Assembly: GCA_003001795.1 (NCBI GenBank)
Contig: PVNI01000004.1
Location: 248,001-312,000, forward strand
Direction: 5' to 3'
Source: Actinomadura viridilutea
Lineage (GTDB): Bacteria > Actinomycetota > Actinomycetes > Streptosporangiales > Streptosporangiaceae
DNA: 64,000 nt
In this document: positions 36,101-44,968 of the stretch, in pieces
How positions within the stretch are numbered: the first letter of the stretch is position 1
Layout: every line of letters starts with the position of its first letter
Position numbers and translations under genes: made by a program
The notes under the pieces: model-generated
What the model saw: the letters and a program-made list of their open reading frames with translations, nothing else
The model's database searches: none
What the model was told of the DNA's origin: nothing

Positions 36101-38965
36101 GCGCGCGTCGAAGGGCTTGCAGCGTCCATCGGGGGCCATGGCGCCGGCCTTGCTGAAGTTGATGGCGATCGCCGGTGAGAGGATGACATTGACACCGCCG
36201 GCGATCGCCAGGGAGCAGTCACCGCGTGCCAGGCTCGCGCACGCCTGATGCACCGCCACCAGGGAGGACGAGCAGGCGGTGTCGACGGCCATGCTCGGTC
36301 CCCGGAAATCGAACAGGTAGGACAGGCGGTTGGCGGCGATGCTCGACGAGTTGCCGGTTCCTGCGTAGGCGTCGATCCGGGTGAACTCTTCGAATTGGAA
36401 CCGGCCGTAGTCATTGGTCGAGATGCCGATGAAGACGCCGGTCGACGATCCGGCCAGGCGCTCGGGCACGAGCCCGGCGTCCTCCAAGGCCTCCCAGGTC
36501 ACCTCCGCCAGCAGGCGCTGCTGCGGGTCCATGCGCGCCGCCTCGGTCGCGGAGATGCCGAAGAACTGCGGGTCGAACCGGTCGACGTCCTTCAGGAAGC
36601 CGCCCCAGCGGGTGGTGGTCTTTCCCGGAGCGGCCGGGTCGGCGTCCCAGAACTCCTCCGCGTTCCACCGGTCGGACGGCACCTCGGTCACCGCGTCGCG
36701 TCCCTCGCAGAGCAGTTCCCAGAAGGACCGAGGGCCGTCGGCGCCGCCGGGGAAGCGGCATCCGATCCCCACGATGGCGATCGGCTCCGCTTCGCGCTCC
36801 GTCGGCGGGACGTCGCCGCCCCGGTCCGCCGTGGCGACGACGGGCACCGCGGACGGCTCCGACGTGCTCGCGGGCTCCTCGGGCGCGGAGCTCAGGAAGT
36901 CCGCCAGGGCCTCGATCGTCGGGTGCTCCCAGGTGAGCGTCGCCGGGAGCGGCCGCCCCAGCAGGCGTTCGAGCTCGCCGACGATCCCCACCATGTCCAC
37001 CGACCGCAGCCCGTAGTTCGCCAGCGGCAGCGTCGGATCGACCGACTCGGGCGTCGTCCCCAGCCGGGCGGCCACCTCCGCGCGCAGCCGCTCCTCGATC
37101 TGCGCCTTGCGCTCGGACCGGGACGGCTCCGCGCCTTCGGCGGGCTCCGTCGCCCCCCTGCCTTCCGACGAGAGGCTCCAGGTGGTCAGGCACTGCAGAT
37201 CGCCGTCCAGGAACGCCTTCAGGCAGGCGCCGCGCTGCAGCTTTCCGCTGGACGTCTTCGGAACGTTCCCGCGCCTGACCAGGGCGATGTCGTGGACCTG
37301 CAGGCCGTGCTCCTCGGCCACCGTGGCGCGGACGGCGGCGATGATGCGATCCGCCTCGTCCGGGTCCGGGCGCCCGTTGACCTCGTGGACGACGACCAGC
37401 CGCTCGACGCCGTCCACCTCGCGCGAGCAGGCCACCCCGCAGCCGGGACGCAGCATGGGGTGGGCCTGTTCGATGGACCGCTCGATGTCCTGGGGGTAGT
37501 GGTTCCTGCCCTCGATGATGATGACGTCCTTGCGGCGACCGGCGACGAACAGCTCGGTGCCGTCGAAGAAGCCCAGGTCCCCGGTGCGCAGGAACGGGCC
37601 TTCGCCGGTGTCGGCGAGGCGGGCCGCGAACGTCTCCTCGCTCTCCCGCGGGCGCTGCCAGTAGCCCTGCGCGATGCTCGGGCCGGACACCCAGATCTCA
37701 CCGATCCGGCCCTCCGGGAGCCGGGTGCGCCGCTCCGGATCCACGACGACGACCCGGTGGCCGGGGATGCCCGAACCGCATCCGACGTTCGTCCGGGCCC
37801 GTTCCCCTGGGCCCGCCGCGACCGCCCGGCCGGCTTCGAGCGCGGAGACCTCCAGTCGGCGCGTGATCGGCTCGGCCGCCCGCTCTCCGCCGGACACCAT
37901 CAACGTCGCCTCGGCCAGCCCGTAGCACGGGTAGAAGGCCTTCTTGCGGAAACCGCACGGCGCGAAGACCTCGCTGAACCGGTCGATGGTCTCCGCGCGC
38001 ACCGGCTCGGCGCCGTTGAAGGCCGTGGTGAGCGTGCTCAGATCGAGCGTCGCGCGCTCCTCCTCGGAGATCTTCTGGACGCACAGGTCGTAGGCGAAGT
38101 TCGGGGCGCCCGTGAGGTTGGCTCCGACGTCGGAGATCGCCTTGAGCCACCGGAACGGCCGCTTCAAGAAGGCGACGGGGGCCATGAAGGTGACCGGGAA
38201 CCCGGCGAACGCCGGGGTCAGCAGCCCGCCGATCAGCCCCATGTCGTGGTAGGGCGGCAGCCAGATGACCAGGTGGTTGTCCGGGGAGTGCCCGTACACC
38301 CGGTCGTGGATGATCCGCACGTTGCTGATCAGGTTGGCGTGGCTGACCATGACGCCCTTGGGCCGGGCGGTGGAGCCGGACGTGTACTGCAGGAACGCGA
38401 CGTCGTCCGCGGTGACGTCCGGGCGCCGCCAGCCGTGCCCGGCGGCCGGGTCGACCTCGTCCACGGCCTGCCAGTCGAGCCGCCCGAGCTCCGGGGCGTG
38501 CGCGGCGAGCTCGCCGGCGATCGAGACGACGGCCTTGGTGGCGAGCACCACGGCCGGCCGCGCGTCCTCGATCACTCCGAGCAACCGCGGCAGCGTCCGC
38601 TTGAACAGGACCGAGTCCGGCGGATACGCCGGGACCGCGATCACCTTCGCGTAGAGGCAGGCGAGGAACGAAATCACATAGTCCAGGCCCGGCGGGCACA
38701 GGATCAATGCCCGCTCGCCTGCCGGGACGCGTTCCCGCAAAGTGGCCGCCACGGCCCGGACGCGCAGGTCGAACTCGGCGTTCGTCAGGCTCACCGGCGC
38801 GCCTTCGCCGTCGACGAGGAACCGGAATATCGCGCCTTCCGGCCGCTCCGCGAAGACCGCTCGGAAACGGTCGACGAGCGTGTCGCCCCCGCGTCCCGAC
38901 GTCCGCGCCGCGGGCGATGTCTTCGGCGATTCCGGTGCCGGGTCGATATTCCGGTCGTCATGCAT
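30188..38965 (-). CDS. FAAL-loading and fully reducing PKS (FAAL-ACP-KS-AT-DH-ER-KR-ACP)
   Basis: This 2925-residue enzyme starts the pathway. A fatty acyl-AMP ligase (about 25-600; YTSGSTARPKG near 192, GYWQRPRESEETF, NHYPQDIE) activates a free fatty acid and passes it to the ACP at about 615-700 (NYGLRSVDMV, Ser near 653). Next come KS (about 725-1150; DTACSSSL near 896), AT (GHSVGE near 1350, methylmalonyl signature YASH near 1453), DH (HRVAGTVVLP near 1658, HPALLDGCLQ near 1823), ER (AGLNFNDVLKAMD near 2204, HSATGGVGLAALQVA near 2309), KR (ITGGLGALGLETA near 2511, YAAANA near 2652) and ACP (MGFDSLMALEL near 2816). An acidic tail ends in a short helix, a likely docking element. The fatty acid gains one fully reduced, alpha-methylated C2 unit. 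ATG 38965 follows GGAG 9 bp upstream. This is the first gene of the minus-strand synthetase operon. Confidence 0.96.
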   Translation of the reverse strand: MHDDRNIDPAPESPKTSPAARTSGRGGDTLVDRFRAVFAERPEGAIFRFLVDGEGAPVSLTNAEFDLRVRAVAATLRERVPAGERALILCPPGLDYVISFLACLYAKVIAVPAYPPDSVLFKRTLPRLLGVIEDARPAVVLATKAVVSIAGELAAHAPELGRLDWQAVDEVDPAAGHGWRRPDVTADDVAFLQYTSGSTARPKGVMVSHANLISNVRIIHDRVYGHSPDNHLVIWLPPYHDMGLIGGLLTPAFAGFPVTFMAPVAFLKRPFRWLKAISDVGANLTGAPNFAYDLCVQKISEEERATLDLSTLTTAFNGAEPVRAETIDRFSEVFAPCGFRKKAFYPCYGLAEATLMVSGGERAAEPITRRLEVSALEAGRAVAAGPGERARTNVGCGSGIPGHRVVVVDPERRTRLPEGRIGEIWVSGPSIAQGYWQRPRESEETFAARLADTGEGPFLRTGDLGFFDGTELFVAGRRKDVIIIEGRNHYPQDIERSIEQAHPMLRPGCGVACSREVDGVERLVVVHEVNGRPDPDEADRIIAAVRATVAEEHGLQVHDIALVRRGNVPKTSSGKLQRGACLKAFLDGDLQCLTTWSLSSEGRGATEPAEGAEPSRSERKAQIEERLRAEVAARLGTTPESVDPTLPLANYGLRSVDMVGIVGELERLLGRPLPATLTWEHPTIEALADFLSSAPEEPASTSEPSAVPVVATADRGGDVPPTEREAEPIAIVGIGCRFPGGADGPRSFWELLCEGRDAVTEVPSDRWNAEEFWDADPAAPGKTTTRWGGFLKDVDRFDPQFFGISATEAARMDPQQRLLAEVTWEALEDAGLVPERLAGSSTGVFIGISTNDYGRFQFEEFTRIDAYAGTGNSSSIAANRLSYLFDFRGPSMAVDTACSSSLVAVHQACASLARGDCSLAIAGGVNVILSPAIAINFSKAGAMAPDGRCKPFDARANGYVRSEGAGVVVLKPLGRALADRDPIYAVIRGGAVNQDGRSNGIMAPNPQAQEAVLRAAYADARVRPEQVHYVEAHGTGTLLGDPIEAKALAAVVGAGRDPAAPCLIGSVKSNLGHLEAAAGIAGLIKAALMVRHRMVPPSLHFERPNPHIPFDELALRVPVSLTPWPTDDAPALVGVSSFGFGGTNAHVVVQEAPRPTPSAEPAEPADGRAHLLTLSARDEQALRELAARYEAFLAEAGEEITPAALCAAAAVRRTHHEHRLACVGDSLAEFRDALAAFRDGAERPGLTWGGRRVGRHPKAAFLFSGQGPQWWPIAADLLDAEPVFREALERCEEILRPFVDWSLLDQLTGGSGDCRLQDPAVGQPALCAVQIALAALWRSYGVEPAAVVGHSVGEIAAAHVAGALSLADALRVALHRGRVIRSAIGKGRMALAGIPRERAERILADLGCESVWVAAANGPDSTVLSGETAALERTAAALQADGIFCRVLESVDYASHSPLMEPLAGEFRQLLFGLTASPATIPMISTVTGRAVEGTDLGAEYWVANLCRPVLFDTAVTGLVASGHDVFVEISPQPMLGAAVRDRLFAEQADGVVAASLRRDEPGRRSILAELGLLYCAGFPVDWGAVHGATPPAVAGLPSYPWQRQRYWIEDEYGHRRRRAAHTGHPALQTFVRAATEPKGHHWTAEIDLDGFPYLKDHRVAGTVVLPASFVLDASLAAARQALGDGGAVVEDVRLTRMAVVPETCEEATLQLVVVPEAGDTGSFRVFDRGASGADGWTEVAHGRLRAEAPAADDGAAAGLNAVRARCRTPVDPAEHYAALGRMGLEYGPAFQTVHEMWAGEHEAVARLGAPATADADPYLVHPALLDGCLQVLAAAVGVDAERAGPYLPVAVRRFAFSADSAVPRWAHAVVDGAGSGDEIEGRVVLFDEDGERVGEVGGITLRRLDGAGAPDPIADALFDLRWREAAEPDRADAADAAPGSWLLFADAGGVADRLAAGIAERGGACVTVRAGDGYRRLAADRYEIDPSSRDQLATLLADLRATMPACAGVVHAWSLDGGLREETDAEDAPRDTGCVSVLHLVQELAAGDRDAPPRLVMVTRGAQPAGGETAPPDPEQAQLWGLARVIMLEHRELRPLIIDLDPDGGGDEEPAALLDAVLRPRDEGQLALRGGRLLAPRLERWSAPAETDVEWPRRPFDPAVDENHRILATRPGILGSLTPTLWKRTPPGPGEVEIEVAAAGLNFNDVLKAMDICPGVPPGIVPLGGECAGTVVAVGDGVDTCAVGDRVMAVAPSSMAAYATTAAELVAPMPRGLSAEEAAATPIAFLTAVYGLEYLARLREGETVLIHSATGGVGLAALQVARRNGAEVYATAGTEEKRELLRSLGVRHVMDSRSLRFADEVRELTGGRGVDVVLNSLTGEALVRGVGLLAPGGRFVEIGKQDIYAGSNLGLGLLRHDRTFFAVDLERTLAERRPLIAELFAEVVRGFDSGDFTALPVTGFTYSEAPDAFAHMAQARHIGKVVLRPTGEETVAVRPGDAPVRSSGTYLITGGLGALGLETARYLVGEGARHLVLLGRRGPSDEARRTIAELADRGARIEVRNADVACPDDVAKVMKEIDAAMPPLAGVVHAAGLLDDGLLLQLDRDRFRSVAAPKVAGAWNLHRATVDRDLDFFVLFSSAAAVLGSPSQGNYAAANAFMDALAQLRRGRGLPAMSINWGPWSQIGLAATPDRGGALAAQGIVSLSPDQGVATLDRLLRAPTPQACVLPLDREKLRAAAADGLLPALLTDLVAPSPARASDAPSQGRIHRRLLAVEPGRRRRAVLVEHCRTVAAQVLKLDPSKIDETAPLASMGFDSLMALELRKRLETTLHVELPATIAWRFPTLEALVPFLAERMQIALEAEPAADASEPADDGVRPAAGHDGAPPDGAGLDGAELDGAELDDIPDSDIEALLLAKIQQIDEGR

Positions 38966-39494
38966 CTTCTCGCTCCAGGATCAACGTGTCCATCCCCCGG
39001 CTCCAGAAAGTGCGCGAGCAGGTTCCATCATCGGCCCGCCGCCCCGAAAGACGGCATCAATGAAACACGGCGATGAAACAAGGACGAACAGATGCGGTCG
39101 CCACCGCCGCGGCCGGCACGGACCATACGCCGACTACGCGCTTTCTAACGGAACTCAAACAATGCGTGCCGATAAACGGATCGCACCGCGACGATGCGTT
39201 GCGTCACGGACCGAGTACAGCGGTGTCCGCGCCGCACCCACGTCTCTCCTCACGGAAACCTCTTCTCACGACCCCGACGGGCGCATATCAAACGCCCACA
39301 TGTTGATCGTCGGCCGGGCCGGGCGTCAATAGCAATGATTGACGTTGCCATGCTTGTTCACGGAACGCCGCGATCCGAGCACCGGGAGTCTTGGCGGAGT
39401 TCGGCGGGCATGCCCGAAGGGGCCGGTTCGACGCGGTGCAGCGATCCATCGCTACAGGCTATGACCTGCGATGATGCTCGTTTCGGCGCGGCGC
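38966..39494. other. non-coding region upstream of the synthetase operon
   Basis: This stretch has clearly lower GC than its surroundings, with no ORF of good codon bias. It must contain the promoter for the roughly 30-kb synthetase operon on the minus strand. An imperfect dyad GGGCG-N9-CGCCC lies near 39280. I found no -35/-10 pair I trust, and no regulator gene. Confidence 0.5.
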
Positions 39495-39944
39495 TCAGGC
39501 GGACGCGGCCGGCTCGACCAGCTCGATGAGGATTCCCCCGGCGTCCTTGGGGAAGATAAAGTTGATGCGCGCTCCTCCGGTGCCGCGCTGGGGTTCCTTG
39601 TACAGCAGGCGAACGCCTCGTGAACGCAGTTCGGCGGTCGCCGCGTCGAGATCGTCGACCGTGTACGCGACTTGCTGCAACCCCGGTCCGTGACGGTCGA
39701 GAAACCGCGCGATCACCGAGTCCGGCGTCAGCGGAGCGAGAAGCTGCAGGCACCCGCCCGCCGGATCGGGTCCCACCGACATCATCGCCTCGCGCACGCC
39801 CTGTTCGACATTGTCTTCCACCTGGAGACAACGCATGCCGAACACGCGCTGGTAGAACTCGACCGCCTCGTCGAGGTCGGCGACCGCGATGCCGACGTGG
39901 TCGATCCGGCGCACACCGATACCGTTCGCGATGGATTCCGTCAT
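39495..39944 (-). CDS. mce: methylmalonyl-CoA epimerase (VOC/glyoxalase fold)
   Basis: The 149-residue protein opens with the VOC-fold start VRRIDHVGIAVADLDEAVEF and has the two beta-alpha-beta-beta-beta repeats of methylmalonyl-CoA epimerase. Likely metal ligands are the His in IDHVGIAV, the Gln in GLQQVAYTV and the Glu in GILIELVEP. The enzyme interconverts (2R)- and (2S)-methylmalonyl-CoA, and only the 2S form is used by PKS AT domains. It lies between the synthetase operon and the exporter and reads the same way as the synthetases. With a YASH-type AT in module 1, it is probably a precursor-supply gene of the cluster. A housekeeping copy may exist elsewhere. The ribosome site is weak. Confidence 0.85.
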   Translation of the reverse strand: MTESIANGIGVRRIDHVGIAVADLDEAVEFYQRVFGMRCLQVEDNVEQGVREAMMSVGPDPAGGCLQLLAPLTPDSVIARFLDRHGPGLQQVAYTVDDLDAATAELRSRGVRLLYKEPQRGTGGARINFIFPKDAGGILIELVEPAASA

Positions 39945-40019
39945 GCCTGGGGCCGCCTTTCTCTGTCAGCAGCTCTCTCGCACAGGATCGATGCCCTATG
40001 TTTGGCACCTTCGGGACAC

Positions 40020-40047
40020 TTGATTAAGTCCGGACAGAGTGTAACCT
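40020..40047 (+). promoter_or_regulatory. putative promoter of the ABC exporter operon
   Basis: TTGATT (40020-40025) and TAACCT (40042-40047) are separated by 16 bp in an AT-richer patch, about 120 bp before the ATPase start and facing it. Confidence 0.4.
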
Positions 40048-40168
40048 CGAGCCGGCTTACCCGGCGTGACCCAGATCGGCCAGCCGCGCTCGGCGCCAGG
40101 GACTTTCGTCCCTTGCCTAAAGCCGCGCCCCACCGGACCCTGTGGTCTATCAACCCCGGAGGCAATGC

Positions 40169-41152
40169 ATGTCCCCACTTTCACCGCGAACCACGACGGC
40201 GACCGACCGGGATCCGGCGATATCCATCTCCGGATTGGTGAAGACATTCGGGCAGGTCCGGGCCCTCGACGGGCTCGACCTGACGGTGTCCAAAGGGGAG
40301 GTGCACGGGTTCCTCGGTCCCAATGGCGCCGGCAAGACGACTACTATCCGTATCCTTCTCGGCTTGCTGCGCGCCGACGCGGGCGAGGTGCGGCTGCTGG
40401 GCGGCGACCCCTGGCGCGACGCCGTCGCGTTGCACCGGCGGCTGGCGTACGTGCCCGGCGACGTCAGCCTCTGGCCCAAGCTCACCGGAGGCGAGATCAT
40501 CGACGTGTTCGCCCGGCTGCGCGGCGACATCGACCCGGTCCGGCGGGACGAACTGCTCGAACGTTTCGAGCTGGACCCGACCAAGAAGGCGCGCACCTAC
40601 TCCAAGGGCAACCGCCAGAAGGTGGGCCTGGTGGCGGCGCTCGCCTCCAACGCCGAGCTGCTGATCCTGGACGAGCCGACCTCGGGGCTGGACCCGCTCA
40701 TGGAGAGCGTCTTTCAGGACTGCGTCCGCGAGGTGAAGGAACAGGGCCGCACCGTGCTGCTGTCCAGCCACATCCTGGCCGAGGTGGAGGCCCTGTGCGA
40801 CCGGGTGCACATCATCCGCAACGGTCGGACCGTGGAGAGCGGGACGCTGAGCGAGCTGCGGCACCTGACCCGCACCTCGATCGACGTGCAGACCGAACGG
40901 CCGCTCGACGGTCTCGACGGGCTGAAAGGGGTGCACGACCTGCACGTGGACGGCACCCGGGCCCGCTTCGACGTCGACACGGCCCACCTGGACGAGGCCA
41001 TACGCCATCTCTCCGGGTTCGGCATCCGCTCGCTCAACAGCCGCCCGCCGACGCTGGAGGAGCTGTTCCTGCGGCACTACGGCGACGAGCTCGCCCGGGA
41101 GCGGCGAGCGAACGGCCGCCCCGCCCCCACGCCCGAAGGGGCGGCCCGATGA
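40169..41152 (+). CDS. ABC exporter ATPase subunit
   Basis: A 327-residue ABC ATPase with Walker [12 protein letters not shown]-loop region [15 protein letters not shown], signature [11 protein letters not shown] (a variant of LSGGQ), Walker B LLILDEP and switch His in [13 protein letters not shown]. The C-terminal 100 residues are the DUF4162-like regulatory tail seen in drug-export ATPases. The start is ATG 40169 with GGAGG 6 bp upstream; an upstream in-frame start adds nine residues without a ribosome site. The stop overlaps the permease start (ATGATGA). It most resembles the ATPases of the tetronasin-resistance (TnrB2) type and probably exports the lipodepsipeptide or gives self-resistance. 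Confidence 0.9.
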   Translation: MSPLSPRTTTATDRDPAISISGLVKTFGQVRALDGLDLTVSKGEVHGFLGPNGAGKTTTIRILLGLLRADAGEVRLLGGDPWRDAVALHRRLAYVPGDVSLWPKLTGGEIIDVFARLRGDIDPVRRDELLERFELDPTKKARTYSKGNRQKVGLVAALASNAELLILDEPTSGLDPLMESVFQDCVREVKEQGRTVLLSSHILAEVEALCDRVHIIRNGRTVESGTLSELRHLTRTSIDVQTERPLDGLDGLKGVHDLHVDGTRARFDVDTAHLDEAIRHLSGFGIRSLNSRPPTLEELFLRHYGDELARERRANGRPAPTPEGAAR

Positions 41153-42735
41153 TGACCGAACTGACCGGGACCGCCACGCTCGTCCGCTTCACCGTGCGCC
41201 GCGACCGCGTCCGCGTCCTCGTCTGGATCGCGTCGATCGCGCTGCTCGAGCTGCTGACGGCGGCGAACACCAAGGAGATCTACTCGACGCAGGCCGCGCT
41301 CGACAAGGCCGCCGCGGCCGCCCGCGGCAACCCGGCCGCCATCGCCCTCACCGGCCCCGACCAGGCCCTGGACACGATGGGCGGCCAGGTGGCGTTCCAG
41401 ATCGGCACGATCGGCCTGGTCGCCGTGGCGCTGATGGCCGTGTTCATGATCGGACGCACGACCCGCGCGGAGGAGGAGGCAGGGCGGGCGGAGCTGATCC
41501 GGGCCATGGCGGTCGGCCGCCACGCGGCCACGGCGGCCGCCCTCATCGTGGTGGCGGGCATGAGCGCGGCGACCGGCGTCATCGTGACGCTCGGCCTGAT
41601 CGGTCTGGACCTGCCGACGCACGGATCGGTCCTGTTCGGCGTCTCGCTCTGCGCGGAGGGACTGGTGTTCGCCGGCGTCGCCACCGTCGCGGCGCAGCTC
41701 ACCGAGAACACCCGCCTGGTGTTCGGCGGCTCCGGCACCGTTCTCGGCGCCGCCTTCCTGCTCCGGGCGGCCGGCGACATCGGCGACGGCACCCTGAGCT
41801 GGTTCTCGCCCATCGGCTGGTCGCAGAAGACCCGGCCGTTCGCCGGGGACCGCTGGTGGCCGCTGCTCGTCCCCGCCGCGTTCACCCTTGCCCTGGCGGT
41901 CGTCGGCGCCGTGCTCTCGACCCGGCGGGACGTGGACGCCGGCTTCATCCGACCCCGTCCCGGCCCCCGGACCGGGACCGCGGCCCTGGGGCGGCCTTTG
42001 GGCCTGGCCCTGCGGCTCCAGCGGGGCAGCCTGATCGGCTGGAGCGTCGGGCTGTTCGCGGCCGGCGCCGCCATCGGCTGGATCGCCGACGACGTCAAGG
42101 ACCTCGTCGGCGACAACGAGGCCATACGCAAGACGATCGCCCAGTTCGGCGGCGCGGACCTCACCGATTCCTACCTGTCCACCCAGATGCTCTTCGGCGC
42201 CCTCGTCGCCGCGGGCTTCGCCCTCCAGGCGGCCCTGCGCCTGCGCGGCGAGGAGACCGCGCTCCGGGTCGAGCCCCTGCTCGCCACCGCCGTCTCCCGC
42301 GGGCGGTGGGTCTTCAGCCACCTGGTGGTCGCGCTGTCCGGCAGCGTGATCGTGCTCGCCGCGGGCGGCCTGGGCTGCGGGCTCGTGTACGGCCTCGTCA
42401 TCAAGGACGCGGGGCAGATCCCCCGCATGCTCGGGGCCGCTCTCGTCTACACCCCGGCGCTGTGGCTGTTCGTCGGACTCGCCGCCCTGCTCTTCGGGCT
42501 ATTCCCCCGCGGCGTCGCGGTCGCCTGGGGAGCCCTCGCCGCCTGCTTCGTCATCGGCCTGCTCGGCGAGGTGCTCGAACTCCCCGACTGGGTGAAGGAC
42601 TTCTCGCCTTTCGAGCACACTCCGCGGCTCCCCGGGGCGGACCTGACCGCGCTTCCGCTGACGGTCCTGACGGCCCTCGCCATCGCGGCGGCCGGCACCG
42701 GCCTCCTCACCTTCCAACGCCGCGACATGTTCTAG
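41149..42735 (+). CDS. ABC exporter permease (tetronasin-resistance TnrB3-like)
   Basis: A 528-residue membrane protein with about twelve predicted helices in two homologous halves of six (first half about 25-265, second half about 285-528), with an [18 protein letters not shown] segment in the first half echoed by [18 protein letters not shown] in the second. This duplicated ABC-2 layout is typical of the TnrB3 family that exports polyethers and lipophilic antibiotics. The start ATG 41149 overlaps the ATPase stop by 4 nt; a second ATG follows immediately. Together the two genes form a complete exporter beside the cluster. Export of this cluster's product is inferred from location only. Confidence 0.9.
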   Translation: MMTELTGTATLVRFTVRRDRVRVLVWIASIALLELLTAANTKEIYSTQAALDKAAAAARGNPAAIALTGPDQALDTMGGQVAFQIGTIGLVAVALMAVFMIGRTTRAEEEAGRAELIRAMAVGRHAATAAALIVVAGMSAATGVIVTLGLIGLDLPTHGSVLFGVSLCAEGLVFAGVATVAAQLTENTRLVFGGSGTVLGAAFLLRAAGDIGDGTLSWFSPIGWSQKTRPFAGDRWWPLLVPAAFTLALAVVGAVLSTRRDVDAGFIRPRPGPRTGTAALGRPLGLALRLQRGSLIGWSVGLFAAGAAIGWIADDVKDLVGDNEAIRKTIAQFGGADLTDSYLSTQMLFGALVAAGFALQAALRLRGEETALRVEPLLATAVSRGRWVFSHLVVALSGSVIVLAAGGLGCGLVYGLVIKDAGQIPRMLGAALVYTPALWLFVGLAALLFGLFPRGVAVAWGALAACFVIGLLGEVLELPDWVKDFSPFEHTPRLPGADLTALPLTVLTALAIAAAGTGLLTFQRRDMF

Positions 42736-42848
42736 ACGCTGCGGTCGGCGACGCCCGCCCGGAGGAGCGAGGCTGGAGGACGGTCACCTGCGGCGCTGCG
42801 AGGCGGGCGGCCACCGCCACACGGCGCGTTTGCAGCTCCGTTCACCCT

Positions 42849-42896
42849 GCCCTTCGAGTTCGAGGCCCTTCGAGTTCGAGGCCCTTCGAGTTCGAG
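42849..42896 (+). repeat. three perfect 16-bp tandem repeats
   Basis: The unit GCCCTTCGAGTTCGAG occurs three times without spacing in the gap between convergent genes. Each unit itself contains TTCGAG twice. No function is evident. Confidence 0.95.
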
Positions 42897-42961
42897 CGGG
42901 ATCCCGCGGCGTCGGCCCGCCGCAGCCGTTCGATCCGTTCGGCGATTTCTGGGGCAGTGAA

Positions 42962-42992
42962 GGGTGCGGGACGCTGGAGAAGTCCCGCACCC
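42962..42992. terminator. bidirectional hairpin between convergent genes
   Basis: GGGTGCGGGAC (42962-42972) and GTCCCGCACCC (42982-42992) form a perfect 11-bp stem with a 9-nt loop. It lies between the exporter permease and the M23 peptidase, which converge here. There is no T-tract, as is common in actinomycetes. Confidence 0.75.
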
Positions 42993-43062
42993 CTGGCCTC
43001 GCCGTCCGTGTCTTCGGCCGTCCCGAGGCCATGAGCGGCCGGGCGACACGGCGCGTCGACGG

Positions 43063-43881
43063 TCAGCAGTCGGGGATCACGACGCCGTTGTTGTCCCTGG
43101 CCTCGTCGTTGCCCCACCGCGACAGGTAATAGGCCGAAACGTAGGCGCCCCAGCCGTTCTTCCCGGGGTAGACCTCGTCGAGGTCGGTCTTGAGCCACCA
43201 GTGGTTGTACTGGTTGCCGACGCGCACTTCGGCGCCCCACACCTTGCAGAACACGTAGTTGGTGCCCTTGTACAGCACCCCCTGCGGGTCGTTCATGAAG
43301 GCGTCGCGGTATCCGGTCGCGTTGGCGAACGTGTCGACCCAGTATTTGCCGCCGCCTCCACAACCGTTGTCACTGGTCAGGTACTTCTGGTTGTACGACC
43401 CCGGGTAGGGCGCCAGCGAAACGCCGTTGATGCTGATGACCTGGCCGACCCCGTTGTAGAGCTGCTCGTAGTGAATGTGCGGGCCGGTGCTGTTGCCGGT
43501 CGATCCGGTGGTGCCGATCGTCTGGCCCTGCGAGACGTACGTCCCGTTGGCCACCCCGTAGGAGGCGAGGTGGAAGTAGTACGTCTTCCAGCCGCCGCCG
43601 TGGTCGATGACCACGTAATTGCCCGCACCGTTGGCCTGGTAGTAGTTGTAGGCGGTGCCCGCGGCCGAGGCCAGCACCGGCGTGCCCGCCGTCGTGCCGC
43701 CGGAGCGGACGAAGTCGAGGGCCTGGCGGACCTCCGCCGAGTGGTGGCTGTAGGTCCAGGTCTGCCCGCAGGGGAACGGCGCCTTGAAGTTGGGCGCCGC
43801 GTGCGCCGGACGAGCCGGCTGGGCGACGACGAATCCCGCCGATAGCGCCAGCGCGGCGGCGAGAGCGCTGATTCGGCGCAT
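43063..43881 (-). CDS. secreted M23-family (LytM-type) peptidase
   Basis: The preprotein has 272 residues. A Sec signal peptide (1-28, AHA cut site) leads to a LytM/M23 metallopeptidase domain at about 35-165. Expected zinc-site residues are H46 or H47 and D56 (HHSAEVRQALD), then FHLASYG near 104 and the PHIHYE motif (H135, H137). A C-terminal domain of about 100 residues (KYWVDTFANATGYRDAF to the end) resembles an SH3-like wall-binding module. M23 enzymes cut peptidoglycan cross-bridges or elastin-like Gly bonds outside the cell. The start at ATG 43881 has a strong AAGGAGG; a longer open frame to 44157 has no signal peptide and poor codon bias. It has its own promoter region upstream. Confidence 0.9.
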   Translation of the reverse strand: MRRISALAAALALSAGFVVAQPARPAHAAPNFKAPFPCGQTWTYSHHSAEVRQALDFVRSGGTTAGTPVLASAAGTAYNYYQANGAGNYVVIDHGGGWKTYYFHLASYGVANGTYVSQGQTIGTTGSTGNSTGPHIHYEQLYNGVGQVISINGVSLAPYPGSYNQKYLTSDNGCGGGGKYWVDTFANATGYRDAFMNDPQGVLYKGTNYVFCKVWGAEVRVGNQYNHWWLKTDLDEVYPGKNGWGAYVSAYYLSRWGNDEARDNNGVVIPDC

Positions 43882-44931
43882 CGAGCCTCCTTCCTGTCGC
43901 CCGGCGACGCGCACGGAGGGTTTCTCCGCAGGCACGGGGCGCCGGTACGGAATGGCCTTCCGCGGGTGGCCGGAATTGCCGTTGCCGACTGCGCAACGTT
44001 TCCTCATTTCACCAGAAGGGGCCGGGCAATGCTCGCCAACAACTCCGGTGACGCTAGTGCAGGATCTGCCCTTGCCTATCCCGCCCCCGTTAGGCGCGGC
44101 ACGTTCGCCGGGCAAACCGAGACGACGTCGGATGATCACACACCGCGGCAAAGTCAACGGTCAGACGCGAAATTCGACCTGACCCCCTGCAGGCGCACCC
44201 GATTCACGCCTCCGCGCCGACCGGCGACTGCCGCGAACGTCAGACACCGCCAAAAAACTTCCAGCCTTTCGGCACTCCAGCCGAGGACGCTGCCACCGGA
44301 GACGCCCGCAGACATCTGACCGCCGCAGCTTCCCACCACATGCGCAGCGCCCTCTCGGACGGACGGGCTCCAGGACGCAGGCAGGCAGTGCGTCCGCCGC
44401 ACCCTCCCCTCCGCCGCTGCTCGCCCCACCAGCGACGGCACCCCGAACACACCGAACGCAACAGCCCAGGCGGTGCCCGTCCTCCTGTCCGGCCGTCGCG
44501 GCAGGCAGAACGACTTCTCGGCCCACTGCGGCGACTTGGCGGCTGCATCTCCGCAAAGGCGGGTGTGCTCGCCGGGGAGGTGTCGGCCTCGCCGCTGGAT
44601 CTTCATCGCGGTGCACGGGACGCCAGACGGCCGCGGCCGCAAATGCGGGTCGGCCGAGGTTCAAGGCGTCGGCGGCTGCGGCGCGGATCTCTCGGCGCAC
44701 TCGGCCACGCCTGTGACCATGTCGCCACTGGCGAGCGCGACCTGTCCGGCGTCGCTCCAATCGTCCGGCGACTTCTCGTTCGACGTCGGGGCAGGCCCGT
44801 GGTGAGACGGCAGGCGGTCTCCTCGTTCCACGTGCGCCGTCGAAGGCGCGTGCCTGTCTACGTCTCGCGGACGGTCGCCCTATGCGCCGGGCCCGGAGTC
44901 ACCCCTCCAACTTCCTAGATGGTTAATGCGT
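43882..44931. other. long intergenic region, no convincing gene
   Basis: About 1.05 kb between divergent genes. Several open frames exist (for example 44154-44642 minus) but their codon bias and composition look random. The part next to 43881 must hold the M23 promoter. No riboswitch of the c-di-AMP type is seen here despite the wall-hydrolase neighbour. Confidence 0.5.
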
Positions 44932-44961
44932 TTGCCTAAAGCTATTAGGAACCCATAGCCT
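44932..44961 (+). promoter_or_regulatory. promoter predicted to give a leaderless transcript
   Basis: TTGCCT (44932-44937) and TAGCCT (44956-44961) are 18 bp apart. The predicted start point falls on or next to the A of ATG 44969, and no ribosome site precedes that ATG. A small dyad CCTAA-AGCTA-TTAGG overlaps the spacer. Confidence 0.5.
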
Positions 44962-44968
44962 CGCCGCC

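Noticed and set aside
43882-44160. Possible second c-di-AMP riboswitch before the M23 peptidase
   Set aside because: The conserved GGTGAATCC and CCCGTCAGCTAACC blocks are absent.
44154-44642. 162-residue minus-strand ORF
   Set aside because: Codon use and residue mix look random, and there is no ribosome site or family resemblance.
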